A DNA stretch of 64,000 nucleotides from Purpureocillium takamizusanense (GCF_022605165.1 NC_063073.1:496001-560000); one strand, 5' to 3'; counted from the stretch's first letter, positions 43,154 through 54,696 are shown. Made by a program: numbers and translations. Notes: generated by a model from the letters alone, not told the origin.

Positions 43154-45358
43154 CCTGTAATCTGTCATACGTGACGCACCGCGTCTCACCGTTAGGGAGG
43201 AATAGATGCTGGGGCTGGGATCTGGGGATGTGGATGTGGATGTCGCACTTGTGAAAGCGGAGCCGGCAACGGCAGGGGTGCGTTAAAGTGCAGTGTCGTG
43301 CCATGCCCCCGAATTTCGAAAATGGTTGCCGTGTAAAAGATATGCGCGGCGAGCGTGGCAAGGCGCCATCCGGAGGACGAGAGAGGGGAGTCAAGAAGGG
43401 GGGGGGATTCTCAAGACTCAGCAGACAGTCGCATCCCATGTGCCTGTTTGCCAGGTGACAATCTGAGATGCCATTCGCCCGGAGCGGCAAGAGCTACCTC
43501 GGATAGTACTAGATACTTAGGGGTTAGGACATTCTCTGTAAGGTGCTTAAGTACTACTACTATACTAAACTAAGTACTACCCGTAGGTAAGGTCTCTTGT
43601 GGTAGATACCTGTACCTACTGCCCAATTTAGTGCCTACCAATTTGACGTAGGGTAAGTGGTTTCTTTGGAGTATCCAAAGGTGCCCGAGTCAAGGGATGG
43701 GCGGGGAGCTTCGCTGGATACCTTATTAACGTTAGTACCTACTTCGTACATAAGGTGCACCTGGTACGTGGGTCTGCTATTGGCAAAGACCAAGCATTCA
43801 TAATTCTGCTTAACAGAAACCCCCGACGTCAAAGCAAGGAGCGCCTCCATGACCAGGGCAGCAACGACAGCACGTGCGTGCAAGGGCCCCCAGCTACTGT
43901 TTTCCACAAACCCCTCCGGGTATCTGGGTTCGTGATTTCGTGCTAGGAGAGGTATGTACTACCTACTATACACTGACCTACCAACCTGCTGTTGGCACCT
44001 TGGTACTAAGCTTATGGTCGGTTGGCAGGCAAGGTTGTCTAATAAGAGTTCAATACCTCTTGTCTGCACGCGTGTAGGCCGCACGTCAGTATGAAGTCGT
44101 GCAGAATAAGGTACTGAATGTGCGTACGGTGGCAGGGACCAACCAAGGTGGCTCGCGACGCACACCAACATTGCGATCTTGACACTGGCGCTGTCCGTTG
44201 ACGACACACGACATGTTGGCCTGTACTTGACGCGCATCGGTCGTTTGACACGACCAGGTAATCTACAAGGATGCGACCGGGTCCAGCTGCCGCTCAAAAT
44301 GACGGAGGTCGTTGCCATGTGGCCTCCGGGGGGGGGCCCATGGACGGCGCCGTCGGCGCTTAGGCCTCGGCCGATGCAAAACGACGTTAGAAATGAGATG
44401 ACGGCTCGGGCATCAGACGGGCGTTGCGGACAGGCCGCAGACCATCCTGCCGCTGCCACACATTCGAAATACGTTGGTCCGTGCCTGCCTACATGATACT
44501 GCACTGCAGGAAAACGTACCTACTTTGTACGCACTGCGCACACGGCTAATGCCGCCGTCGGGTCTTGCCCGATCCCCCCCCTGAGGCGATCAGTGCTCTT
44601 CAGGTACGTAGTCGATGACAATGCAGCAAGACTTGTTGGTCGAGCACTAACGACGCGTCTTCCAGAAACCAGCCACAAGACAAGACGCAAGGCGGGGGGG
44701 CGGGGGGCTCACCTTCGTGCAATACTTCGTAAATGGAGACATGACGTTCCCTCCCAGCGCATTAACTTAGTAGGCAGTTCATGCCGGGTCGGGCGTGGGT
44801 CGACGGGACGGAAACAAAAACAGAATAGAACAGTCTGGCGCTCGTAGCACCGGCCAAGTTGCACCAGCCGGTCTCCGCGCCCGGCGGAGCCGAGAGTTGG
44901 CCTCCAGTCCCCTGCTGGGCGGGTGAGGAATAGGATGCCAAAAAAAAAAAAAAAGCCAACAAGTCCCAGCCGGTCCGTGAGCCGGATGAGCGACGTTTCG
45001 GCGTTGGCCTGTGGCATGGCTAGCTAGCTAGCGGGACGGGACGTGAGGCGATCAGGAGGGCCCCGACATGAGCGATGCAAAAAGTGTTGCTATTCAAGTC
45101 CATGAGGCCCGAATGGATGGATGAGTAGCAGCCTGCCTTACCTTACAGTGTACCTACAGGTAGGTACCGTACCCTAGTAACTCAGTACTAATGGAGTGGA
45201 TTGACCTTGATATTAGGACTTGGATTGTGGCGCCCCCACGGCCGCCGGCCCCTGCAGCCCGTGGCGTCTAGGTACCTTCAGTAGCCATGTAGGTAGGTTG
45301 GTACACTTGGACTGTCAAGGCAATTTGACATGTGGCGCTCGCTATGTACCTTACCTTA

Positions 45359-45378
45359 GTACCTTAGTACTAAGGTAC
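45359..45378. repeat. Perfect 20-bp palindrome GTACCTTAGTACTAAGGTAC
   Basis: Self-complementary over all 20 bases. It is the longest copy of the TTAGTAC/GGTAC motif family scattered through the gene-poor parts of the window. Confidence 0.85.
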
Positions 45379-45396
45379 CTTATTCACCAAAGCAAC

Positions 45397-45735
45397 CTAA
45401 CCCCGGAGCGTCCTGAGTTTGGTGAGCAGCAGCCTACCAGGGCAAGGCACGGTTGACTTGCTGCCGCTCATCCATTCTACAGCGTACGCCACCGCCGATT
45501 CGCCCAGTTTCTTCTTCAGGGCCGTCAGGGGGGCGCACGCCACCTGCCCACACCACCATCCTCCGCCATCATTCTGGCCATCACGGTGGCCGCCCACCAC
45601 CACCACCACCACCACCACATCCTCCTCCTTCCCTTCCTCCTCCTCACCGCATGGATGCTTCCTGCACCTGCGCTCGTAATACTCAAACTCATCCTTGCGG
45701 CTGCGGCCTTTGTCTCGGCAGGACCACCATCTCAT
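45397..45735 (-). CDS. Doubtful small reading frame, possible exon
   Basis: 112 codons from the ATG at 45735. It has a mixed, non-repetitive composition at both ends (RKDEFEYYERRCRKHPCG near the start, TALKKKLGESAVAYAVEWMS near the end) separated by a Val/Gly/Asp repeat encoded by GTG triplets. I do not recognise it. The G/C-ending codons and the plausible helical end segment are the only support; a proline-rich frame occupies the opposite strand. It may be a broken gene, an exon of a spliced gene, or chance. Confidence 0.2.
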   Translation of the reverse strand: MRWWSCRDKGRSRKDEFEYYERRCRKHPCGEEEEGKEEDVVVVVVVVGGHRDGQNDGGGWWCGQVACAPLTALKKKLGESAVAYAVEWMSGSKSTVPCPGRLLLTKLRTLRG

Positions 45736-47107
45736 ACCGCTCCTCCCCAATTCTAATTCTCGACAGTACCCTCCCTTCGCCGGCGGGCGCCCCCATCTGC
45801 CAGCTTACCTATTACGGAACTGATGGGGCAATTGTTGGTTCCCAAACGCCAACTCGCAACCGATTCGACGCCCCGAGTGGTTGATCTTCTCCGCGGGATG
45901 GATGGATGGATGGATGGATGGCCTGTGTGCTTCACACTTGCTCGCTGCGCCATGCCCTCTCGGCCTACCTGAGTCAACAAGCACCCCTTTACGCTACAGA
46001 GCCTAGGCGCCTGGCAATACTCGTCCATCGACGGCCCCGAACTCAGGTCTTCAGGCCAGCATCATCCAAGCTTCAGGCTCTTCTTCGAGTCCCGCTGGGC
46101 CAGCGAAGCCGTGGCGGACCGATGCCGTCCCAATGCAGTAGCGCATGGCTGGATACCGACCTCCGAGTGCATTAGATGGCGACGCTGCGCAGTCCCAGCG
46201 CGCTGGTACGCCAGCAGCCTGGCGCCTCGCCTCGCAGCTGTGCCGACGGGGTACATGATGGCCGTCCGCCTGCCTCTGGCCCGGCGACCTGGCCTCCAGA
46301 ATTGGTGACAGAGAGGAGGGTTTGCCCAGGCCATGTCATATAGACACCCCTCCCCCCCTCACCCTCCTCTCGGATTTGCGCTGCATCGCTGCAGCCCGTG
46401 GGCTCGACCACAAAGACAAAGACTGCATGAGGGGCCAAATTGGATATGCATCCGTTGTGCATCACGCGTGGAGCCCCTGGGACCCTCGCGCAGAGGCACA
46501 CGGACGCCCTCGGCGTTGGCGATCCTGTAATGCGCTCCCTGGCGGCCGGCGCGAGTTGACCTTCCACCAGACAGCGCCCTCATCCACTCGCAAGGCACTG
46601 CTCGACGCCTTACTGTCTCCTCCAGCAGCAACAGGTGGCATACCAGATCACCCGCGCTCACCGCAAATCTCACTCTGAACCAGGGGTGAGGAGCGTCAAG
46701 TTCCCTCGAGGGCAAGGATCCAGAGCAGCGTCGCGTGCAAGCACGGGTTGATGCGGTAGCAAACCCGACGCCGATGAAACCTGTCCGGAGACTCGCAATG
46801 CTGCTGTTGAGCTAATTGTGGAGCTTGTCGAGCCTTGGACGACATCTCGCAAGGCAACACTGGCTCACCGACTCCCCGGACCAGGGACAGTCTCGGCCAC
46901 ACTGGTATCCAGGCCTGGCCTTGGCCCCGTTGAGGCTCTGCCATGTGGTGGTGTGGGTGTGTGGGCAGCTTCTTCTTGACAAGAGACTATGTACCTGGCC
47001 ACCCTGCCTGCCTGTTATGTCCGCGTGCAGACGCTGGCGTTTCCCGCGACTCAGTAGAGCATCAGTCTTTTCGTTCACGGCACTTGAAAAGCAATGCCGC
47101 GAGCTCG

Positions 47108-47115
47108 TATAAATA
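47108..47115 (+). promoter_or_regulatory. TATA box upstream of the second C2H2 gene
   Basis: TATAAATA, a near-consensus TATA element, 466 bp before the ATG at 47574. It would imply a 5' UTR of roughly 430 nt. Confidence 0.45.
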
Positions 47116-47573
47116 CGCCAAGAGTTCCCGGCAAGTCCAGCTTGCTCGACAGCAACACCAACCGTCGAATACCCCAAGGGAAGCGGCCTCGAAGAGGGTA
47201 AAGAATAGCCAGCCTCGTCTTCTTTACCAAGCAAGACCTTAAGGTTTTACTTCCCCCAAGGCAACAGCGATTCCAGTCACGGGACACGAGCGCGCGAAGC
47301 AACGTGCAAGGCGAGAAGCCCGTACCCAACAACTTGGGGTCAACCAGAGCGGCCTCAACTCCAGACCTCTGCACCGACCGCTTGGCTGCACCCTGCCCGC
47401 GGATATAGGCCGTCTGCCAATACGTACGCAGGTCAACTCGCATACATTTCGCGTTCGAGGTGCCAAGTCCGCTCCGTCGTCTCAAGGGCCAGCAATCCGA
47501 ACATAGAGCTTCTTCTTACATCCCACTTGTCCCGTGCCCCTCATCTGCTTGCACTGTTGGGCCGTAACGAGTC

Positions 47574-48887
47574 ATGGATCCCCTCGATTCCAGCATTCGA
47601 GAGCAATATTTCGGTGACGAGCACGGGCTCTCCCCGAGTCGAATGACCCCAGGTTCCGCTGGGAATCTGGGTCATGGGCTCTACCCCTATGCCCATGCGC
47701 CTGCTCTAGACGCCCACAGTCTTATCTTGTCGGCTAACAACGCCGGGTCGGGTTCGTTCACACAGTCTACGGGTGGATATGCGGCACCAACTACTCAGGT
47801 CCTGGCATATACCGCTCATCATGCTCCAGACGCGTTTAATGCGTTTCCGGGCTCGTTTGTGCACACACCCATGTCCGGATCTCAGCACTACTCGACCGCG
47901 CCCTACCAGTTCGACGGCTCGGCGCCAACGACATCGGCGCCAAGTGACCATGGTAGTATGCCGCCTGCGGCAGAACACGGCCATGGAGCCTTTGCTCATT
48001 CGGAGAGTAACATTCAGACTTCCCCATCGCTGTCGGATCACCACCCCGGCTCGGTGCCTAGCGATGGCTGCGCCGTGGAAATACCGCGCAACCAAGTCTC
48101 AGACCACGCCTGTCCCAGCTGCGAGCAGGCATTCATCAACGACGCGGAGCTGAAAGCCCACAAGAAACTGTGTAGCGCGAACTTCCCCTGCCTCTTCCAG
48201 TTCGTCGGATGCACAGTGACATTCCCCCATACCAACGAATGGAAGCGACACGTCAAAACCATACACTTCGCCACGAAGCTCTGGGTCTGCACCCAGGGCA
48301 CTTGTTCGGAAGACCGAGAAGAGCCTCCCTTTCCACGCTCTAAGATATGGGACGAGATCCAAAGAAATTTGCCCAAGAACGGCAAGCGATTCACCCGCCC
48401 GGACTCGTACCAAGACCACGTGAAAGCCAAACACTACGACCTGCTGTCCGGCGAGTTGGGCCGCCGGCTGCGACCGGATAACCTGTCGAAACAGCAGGTG
48501 CGCGACCTCATGTCCAGGGAGCCGACAAAGAACGCCGTGGGCCCGCTGGTGCCTGACAAGATGCACTGCTACGCGCCCGACTGCGCCGAGTCCTTTTACT
48601 CCTCGAGCTCGGGCCAGGGCGGCATGACGGACCACTGCGACGACTTCCTCAACCACATGACGGCCGTCCACCTCCGCGACAGCGCTCCCGAGCCTGACCA
48701 GCACGCCCCCAGGGGCCAGTGGTTCTTTGACTGGGGCTTTGACGCCGGATTCCTGAAGAAGGAGCCTGGCGACAAAATCGTTATGAGCCAGCCGTACGGC
48801 AAGTCCAACAACAAGTCCAGGGCGGGTGGTGGTGGTTCCCGGGCGTCCCCGCCGAGCCGAGGGGGTCCGTCGAGGCGTAGGGGCTGA
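47574..48887 (+). CDS. C2H2 zinc-finger protein, single exon
   Basis: 437 residues, no intron. The N-terminal 175 residues are Ser/Gly/His/Pro-rich and probably disordered. Fingers: CPSCEQAFINDAELKAHKKLC (an atypical ending in Cys), then the related layout FPCLFQFVGCTVTFPHTNEW-KRHVKTIH, LWVCTQGTCSEDRE, and FTRPDSYQDHVKAKH. A further Cys/His segment is MHCYAPDCAES...GMTDHCDDFLNHMTAVH. The C-terminus is basic and Gly/Ser-rich (SRRRG end). The NEWKRH...H / W.C...C / R.DS..H...H arrangement parallels NDWKRH...H / WNC...C / RESFKNH...H in the five-exon gene at 38380, so the two look like diverged members of one fungal family. Probably nuclear; target unknown. Confidence 0.85.
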   Translation: MDPLDSSIREQYFGDEHGLSPSRMTPGSAGNLGHGLYPYAHAPALDAHSLILSANNAGSGSFTQSTGGYAAPTTQVLAYTAHHAPDAFNAFPGSFVHTPMSGSQHYSTAPYQFDGSAPTTSAPSDHGSMPPAAEHGHGAFAHSESNIQTSPSLSDHHPGSVPSDGCAVEIPRNQVSDHACPSCEQAFINDAELKAHKKLCSANFPCLFQFVGCTVTFPHTNEWKRHVKTIHFATKLWVCTQGTCSEDREEPPFPRSKIWDEIQRNLPKNGKRFTRPDSYQDHVKAKHYDLLSGELGRRLRPDNLSKQQVRDLMSREPTKNAVGPLVPDKMHCYAPDCAESFYSSSSGQGGMTDHCDDFLNHMTAVHLRDSAPEPDQHAPRGQWFFDWGFDAGFLKKEPGDKIVMSQPYGKSNNKSRAGGGGSRASPPSRGGPSRRRG

Positions 48888-49675
48888 CTTCCCCTGGAAC
48901 GATCGTCGAGCTTGTCGAGATCAGGGTTTAAACAAAAAAGGCGGCTCATAAAACGGGTGTTTCCGTTTGGGGGGGGGGGGGGGAGGTTTCTGCGCCCACG
49001 ATGGGATTGTTGGTCATTATATTGGGAAAGGTGTCAGGGCAAGGCACGGGACATGGAGGCGTCCAGGTCAGGAGAGGGCTTTGCTATCGGCAATAGTATT
49101 CTATACTAATAAGAAAGGCCACCTTACAATACATGACGCCAGCGAGCGGTGCATAATATAACGCCACTATCCCCTTCCTTGCCCATAGGGGCCCCAAGTC
49201 CTTCCGAGTCTGCAAACATTCCTGTCTGCACCTCGGCAGCACGAAACTGTACTCGGTGCTCGCAAACTCCTTCCCAAAGCACGCAACCTCGCAACGTCAT
49301 TTCGCGCTCTTCAGAGGGAGACGAGTTCTGCTCACAATATGCGAGGCCAACAAATACGGCAGAGCCTAGGTCTAAGGGTTCGAAAGACAGACCACATGAT
49401 GCAAGACATGGCTTCTTCAAGCCATAGCTCCCTTGCCGAGCTCAGGAATTTAAAAGTGGGAAAGGGGATAAAACCGAAGAAAAAGGAAAAACGTCAAGAA
49501 AATATAAACAACTTCAACAAAACCACGATCAATAATCAAGACAAGCCCGCAGTCAGACTGGTGACTGCGGCTCGCAACAAGCCTGGCCGGTTCCCAAAAC
49601 CATGATACAAAATGGGGGGAGAGCTGTCCAGGGTCAAAAGAAAAGAGAAGAGAGAGAGAGAGTCGTGAAGTGGGA
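48888..49675. other. Convergent 3' intergenic region
   Basis: About 790 bp between the second C2H2 gene and the PAM2-motif gene. It includes a run of 15 G at 48969-48983 and an A-rich stretch near 49470-49530. No gene is visible. Confidence 0.6.
48969..48983. repeat. Poly-G run
   Basis: Fifteen consecutive G just downstream of the second C2H2 gene. Its length may be unreliable in assemblies. Confidence 0.85.
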
Positions 49676-51772
49676 CTAAGGAGCTCCGGCAGCACCGAGT
49701 CTTGCCGCCTGGTTGCGCTTCGCTCTGCGTTGCTGCCTCTGTCGACACTCCATGGCGTAGCCGGGCTCCATGGCCTTTCGCTGCTCAATGTACGCCTCGT
49801 ATGCCTGCTGTTCGCGCGCGTTCGGCATCTGAGGCTTTGGCACAGGAACTGGACGACCAGCGGGGACTCGTGGGAAAGCCGGAGCCGGGGTATATGCAGC
49901 CGGCTGAGGAGCCACCGGCAGAGGTGGATATTGGAGCCGAGAAGGAAGCGAGCGGTACGCCGGAGCCGTACCGGAACACGCACTCGTGCCCGCGCTGGGG
50001 CGAGCAAAGATGCTGGCTCCAGTGTATAAGCTGGGTAGAACGTGCGGCACCTCGACAAGCTGAGTGGGATCGGGCGGGTAAGCCGCGACATCGACGGCCG
50101 GGACAAACGGATAGGGCAGGCCAGGGGCGGGTTGAAGAGGAACCAGGTTGCGAACGTCCGGCGCTCTAGTCAAGTTGAGCGCCTGGATTGGCCCAATTCT
50201 GTCGTAGTGACGAATAAACGGATCTGGGGTGGAATCTGGTTTGGTCTCATCAAGATCGGCTTCACCCCAGCCCGTTGACTCGCTTGCGTCGTGATGTTGA
50301 GAATCACGCAGTCTGAGATATATAGGATCCTGAAAGAGCCCCTCATTGTCGCGCCGGGGTGAACGTCGCAGACTGTGCTTGAAAGAGAGAAACTCTCTTG
50401 CTTTAGGGTTCAGCGAGTTATTTCTGGCACTTGAAGTCGTGCTGGTGGTCGAGTCACTGGAAAACTCCGTCTCATGCATGTTACTTCTGACACGTCCGTA
50501 GGGAACCGTAAAGTCGGACACAGTGAACTCTCTTCGTGCGACGGGCACCACATCGTGACTACTGGCGTCATGTTGGGCGAGTCCAGATGGGCCATGGGCA
50601 AAGGTGTCGTGTCCGTGACCAGAATTGGGGCTACTGCCCCTCAAGACTTGTGCCTGCACAACGCTGGGCCTAGCTGGTTTCTTGAGCTTGTCGAGCATCC
50701 GTTGGAAAGCTTCATTTTTGGCGTCAAGATTGGCGCGTGATTCCTCTTCGTAGGTTGTAAGACGGGCACCTGTAACCACTTCGCGGACAGCGGGCGTTTC
50801 AGCGGTGATACGCCCGAAGTGGTGCTGAGAGATGGCTCCAGTCTCATAGACGTTGCTGTGACGGAACGATTCCAGGTTCCGGGTTGAGGGCGACGCATGC
50901 AAGCCGTTGCGAGTCTCAGGGCGACTACGGTGGCCCAAGGGATCGCTGCGATGGAAAGTCTGAAGATTGCCATCGCCATAAACTCCATGATCAGTGTAGC
51001 CTCCTTTGTGGGCCAAGTTGACGCCAGCTCGGCTGCCTCCGGTGTAGGCTTGCCGAGCATGAGTGGAGATTATGGTCACAGGCCCGTGCTGCATGTGTGC
51101 AGAGGTGTCAGAGACGTCGCCGCCGAGGTGCTTTGCCGGGCCATTTTCGTGATGATCTGAGACGTCGAGCAAGAACATGTCGGGTCCCTTGGACCAACCT
51201 TCAAGTTTACGTTGCCCCAGCACGCGAAATAGGCCAGAGGCCTCTGCCCCAACTGTTGGCTTTCCTGCAGCGTGTTTAGGGGTAGTCCCCTGAGGTGTGG
51301 CGTTGGCCGGCGGAAGGGGATAGAACATTTGTTCGATCGCGGATACCTTGCGCTTGTTGGTATCATCCGGCTCGACGGCGTACGAGTTTCCCGAGGAAGA
51401 CGACGGCCATCCTCGGGGCCGCGAAAGCGCATCGTCGGACGCATGAATGCGAGACTCGTCCATGCTGAGGTTGGCGGAGGATGACGAGCCGCTTTCAATG
51501 CCGCGATCTCGCCAGTTCGGGTTCTTCAACGCCTCCGTGAGCTTGGAGTTGGTGCGCTGGCTGTCTGGTGCGTGCATTTTGGTCCCGGAGGTGGGCGAGC
51601 CGCCAGCTCGGGGCGTCTTGTTGACCAAAGAGCCCTGCACCGCGAGGCTCCTGGATCGACGCGCCGGCTTGTTGTAGCTGGTGCCACCTTGCTGGGCCAG
51701 ACCGCTGGGTGCAAGACTAAGTCAGCCATGTCTGTAGGCAGCCTCGACTGCGAGGCACACTCACGGAGACAT
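49676..51772 (-). CDS. Large disordered fungal protein with a PAM2 motif
   Basis: Two exons on the minus strand: 51772-51765 (8 nt, ATGTCTCC) and 51704-49676, separated by a 60-bp intron (GTGAGT; GCTGAC branch; CACCCAG); 678 residues, frame closes. The 8-nt exon is required because the long frame begins after an in-frame stop with no ATG. Residues 431-444 read NNSLNPKAREFLSF, matching the PAM2 consensus (S-x-LNP-x-A-x-EF) through which proteins bind the MLLE domain of poly(A)-binding protein. Other features: a short helical, coiled-coil-like segment EEESRANLDAKNEAFQRMLDKLKK (about 331-354), a Pro/Tyr-rich C-terminal third, and a basic helix at the end (YEAYIEQRKAMEPGYAMECR then RQQRRAKRNQAARLG). 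I know no named orthologue. A role in mRNA binding, translation or transport is inferred from PAM2 only. Confidence 0.85.
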
Positions 51773-52975
51773 GTTGAGGCGATTTGGTTTGGACTGGACG
51801 GAGTGGGAAGATATGAGCTTGGGGAGCTCTACGTAGACTGTCATGAGGGGTTAGTGCTTTCCGAAGAAGGGGGGAAACTAATATCTTGTCGAGACCTGAG
51901 CGACGCGGTGGTGTAGATACAACCTGGGATGGCAGCCCAAACACCACCTGGAAGAGCGGACGAGAATCGTTCGCCCGAGGAGTGCCTTTTTCGGACTGGC
52001 AGACGGTGATTAGAGTCTTGCGACAGGAAGGGTAAATAGGGAGACTAGAAGATGTCAAGAAGCTGGAGTTTGTGAATTCACAGGCTGGTCGGGATCGGAA
52101 TCAAGATTCGCGTGAGATGATGAGAGAACGAGGTTCGGGCCAAGTCCAGCTACCAGGAGGGCTCGCTGAATAGCATAAACAAAGCGTAGTTGGCTAGTCG
52201 CGTCATGAAGCCTGTAAACACGGACGCGGGTGTATTTGAGTTGAACGGTCTGGCTCGTGCAGACTACGCTTGCAGGTTGCCCGGGGTGTTGTCGCGCCTC
52301 GTTCAGTCGCCCTAGAGGAAGCCACAGGGCCGGGCCTGCGTCCTGAACAAGATGACGGGCCCTGAAGGGTGCTCGCTGTGGAAACGCTTGTAGGCAGGGC
52401 GGCCCTAAGGCAAGGCGGCGGCGGTGCTCGAGGCTGTTCAAGGTTTGCTGGGCTATAAGCTTGGAAATCCAAAAAAGGGGCAACGCTGAAGCCGTGCCGT
52501 GCCGTGCGTGGGGTGTTTTGTGGTGGGAAAAGCGTCGTCTATCTTGCCTGGGCAAAGCACAATAGGAAGGGGACAAGTTTGGACCTGGCAGCAGCCAGCT
52601 AGCTGGAGCAAAGCAGCTAGAAGCTGGAGAGGGAGGCAGGTGCGGTCAGAGGTGGACAGGAGCGGGCAGGCGCGCGGGAACGGCCAGTGTTGTTGGGCAG
52701 GTGCCATGGCCACGGCGAAGCGAAGCCGAGTGCGGCGGCGCAGGCCGGCCTCTTTCTTCTTCCCGTGGCAGTCGAGCAAATGTCAGGCCTGCACGCACGC
52801 ACGCACGCATGCATTCGACATCCCAAACGAACCTCAAGCACGTCGAGGGACCGGCCGTACCGTGGCGCAAGACCTGCTGTGATATTGGGTAGAGCGACAA
52901 GCTGACCAATTCGCCATCCAAGTAGATACCAACACTCAAAACGCAAATAACATTCCCACCAAAAAGTCGCTGCGA
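51773..52975. other. Intergenic: PAM2-gene promoter and aim24 3' flank
   Basis: About 1.2 kb between two minus-strand genes. No coding evidence. A GTGCC repeat (about 52490-52510) and a GCAC tetranucleotide run near 52790-52810 are present. The first 300 bp is probably the 5' UTR of the PAM2 gene. Confidence 0.55.
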
Positions 52976-54696
52976 TCACGCCTGAACACTTTGTCCTCCC
53001 ATGTACGCGGTGAAGGCTTTCTGTCTGCACATTAGCATCGACGAGAGCCCATCGATGATGAAACACAACGTACCGCATTCCTGGTCTGGATGAAGATGGT
53101 GCCGGGACCGGTAAACTTGCACACGAGTCCCTCGCCCGAGGCAAAATTTGATATTATCCCGCCCGAAGCAACGCGCTCGAGCACATACTTTGTGTTCCAC
53201 GCCACGAGGTGGCCGTTGTCGACAATGTATTTTTCCCCATCGATGAGCTGTACGTAGTCACATAGGTTAGCTAGCTAGCGGTGGACTGGACCGGCCGACC
53301 TGCACGGTGGCAAGCAGCGACACTCACGTCTTTCCTGATGATGGCGCCGAAACTGGTCAACCACATGATGCCCGTACCGCTCATTTTGTAGACAAACAGA
53401 CCCTCGCCGCTGAACATGGCCTTGCCGAGGCCTTGGCGCTTGTGGTCTTTGATGACGCCCTGCGTGGAGGCGAGGTACGCATCGTGACCGACAGACCAGC
53501 TCTCGTTGCCCGAGAGTCTGATGCTGGTGATGTCGCCAAGCATGGGAGGCGCGAGGAGCAATTCTCCGGGGCCAATGTAGTTGGACGTATTGAGGTCGGC
53601 GCCGGCAATCATTTTCTTGACGCTGAACTTGACCGTGCCACGCAGGGTCATGGTCGGCGACATGGCAATCATGGCGCCTGGAGAGTCCATCAGCGGCGCA
53701 ACCGCCTGCCCGGTAGTGTTGGGCACTTACCTGGCTTGGCATCAAACGGACAGCCCATGGCGAGCTGAATGGTCAAGATGGTATTCGTGTCCCGGTGGCT
53801 GATGCGGTAGCTGCCTCCATTGAACGTGCCCACGTCGTCGTCGACGACTGCGCCAGCCCCGACAAAGTGTCCGGCCGGTGGGGCCCCCGCGACGAGGTTG
53901 ACCGGGTTGCTTGTGTCCAGGTGCTGCTCGTGATGGCCCTGCTTCTCGGGCGGATAGGGAGCCTCAGCGTCGGGGAAAGCTGGGGGCGCATCGTACTGTG
54001 GCGGCTGCTTCACGTCTGGGGTCGCGGCCGGACGGACAGGAATAGTCGTCTGCTGCTGCGGATGGTACTGTTGCTGCTGAGGTACCTGTTGCGGCGGCGG
54101 CTGGCCTTGGTGCGCCGGAGGAGTGGCAGGAGGCGGCGCGTAGTGTTGCTGGGGCGTCGGCTGGTGAGGCTGGGGAGAGGGCGTCGGCTGCCCGGCAGGA
54201 GGAGGCGGGGGGTAGTTGACGGCATGGCCAGGCGACGGCTGAGGCGGGGGAGGATAGCTCTGCGTATGATGGTGTCCCGGAGACACGGAAGGAGGAGCGG
54301 CATACTGCTGTTGCGCAGCGGGCGGGGAGACCGGAGGAGAGGCGTACTGATATTGATGGGCAGGAGGGGACGAGGTGGGAGGCGGCGCGTACTGGTGATG
54401 CTGTTGCTGTTGCTGCGGAGGTGGCGGCGGGTAGTGCTGCTGCTGTGGATGCTGCTGAGCACCTGTAAGTGGAGGGCATCAGCAATCGTCGGCGGCGGAT
54501 GCTTGTCTCTGACGATCTTCAGCAGATGGGGGAAGGAGACGGAGATAGGGTCAGGGAGAGTTGTCGCTACGGACCTCCGTTGCCGGCACCTGGAGGAGCT
54601 GTGGGGTGGAGAGTCAGCCCTACGTCGACATTGAGGGGACTGGACGAAGCACCGGGTGCACCTACGCGGGTAATACTGCGGCTGCTGGGCCGACAT
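52976..54696 (-). CDS. aim24: Aim24-family protein with a Pro/Gln-rich N-terminal extension
   Basis: Six exons on the minus strand: 54696-54666, 54598-54575 (24-nt micro-exon), 54462-53731, 53677-53328, 53247-53074 and 53020-52976; introns of 67, 112, 53, 80 and 53 bp; 451 residues, frame closes at all junctions. Residues 1 to about 200 are Pro/Gln/His/Tyr-rich ([20 protein letters not shown]). The rest is the AIM24/DUF124 beta-rich domain: [86 protein letters not shown] and [17 protein letters not shown], ending YMGGQSVQA. Yeast Aim24 is an inner-membrane protein supporting MICOS integrity, but this protein lacks an obvious targeting sequence and has an extended low-complexity start, so another location is possible. 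Confidence 0.88.

Larger units (their letters stand above)
40858..47573. other. Gene-poor region between the two C2H2 genes
   Basis: About 6.7 kb. No gene I can support beyond one weak minus-strand frame at 45397-45735. Contents: (GT)n at 42944-42984, GCGT/GCTT tetranucleotides at 43105-43153, an AT-richer patch (43500-44000) dense in TTAGTAC/GGTAC motifs, a perfect 20-bp palindrome at 45359-45378, a 15-A run near 44941, GGAT repeats near 45897-45920, and the CACCAC repeat at 45597-45618. Confidence 0.5.
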
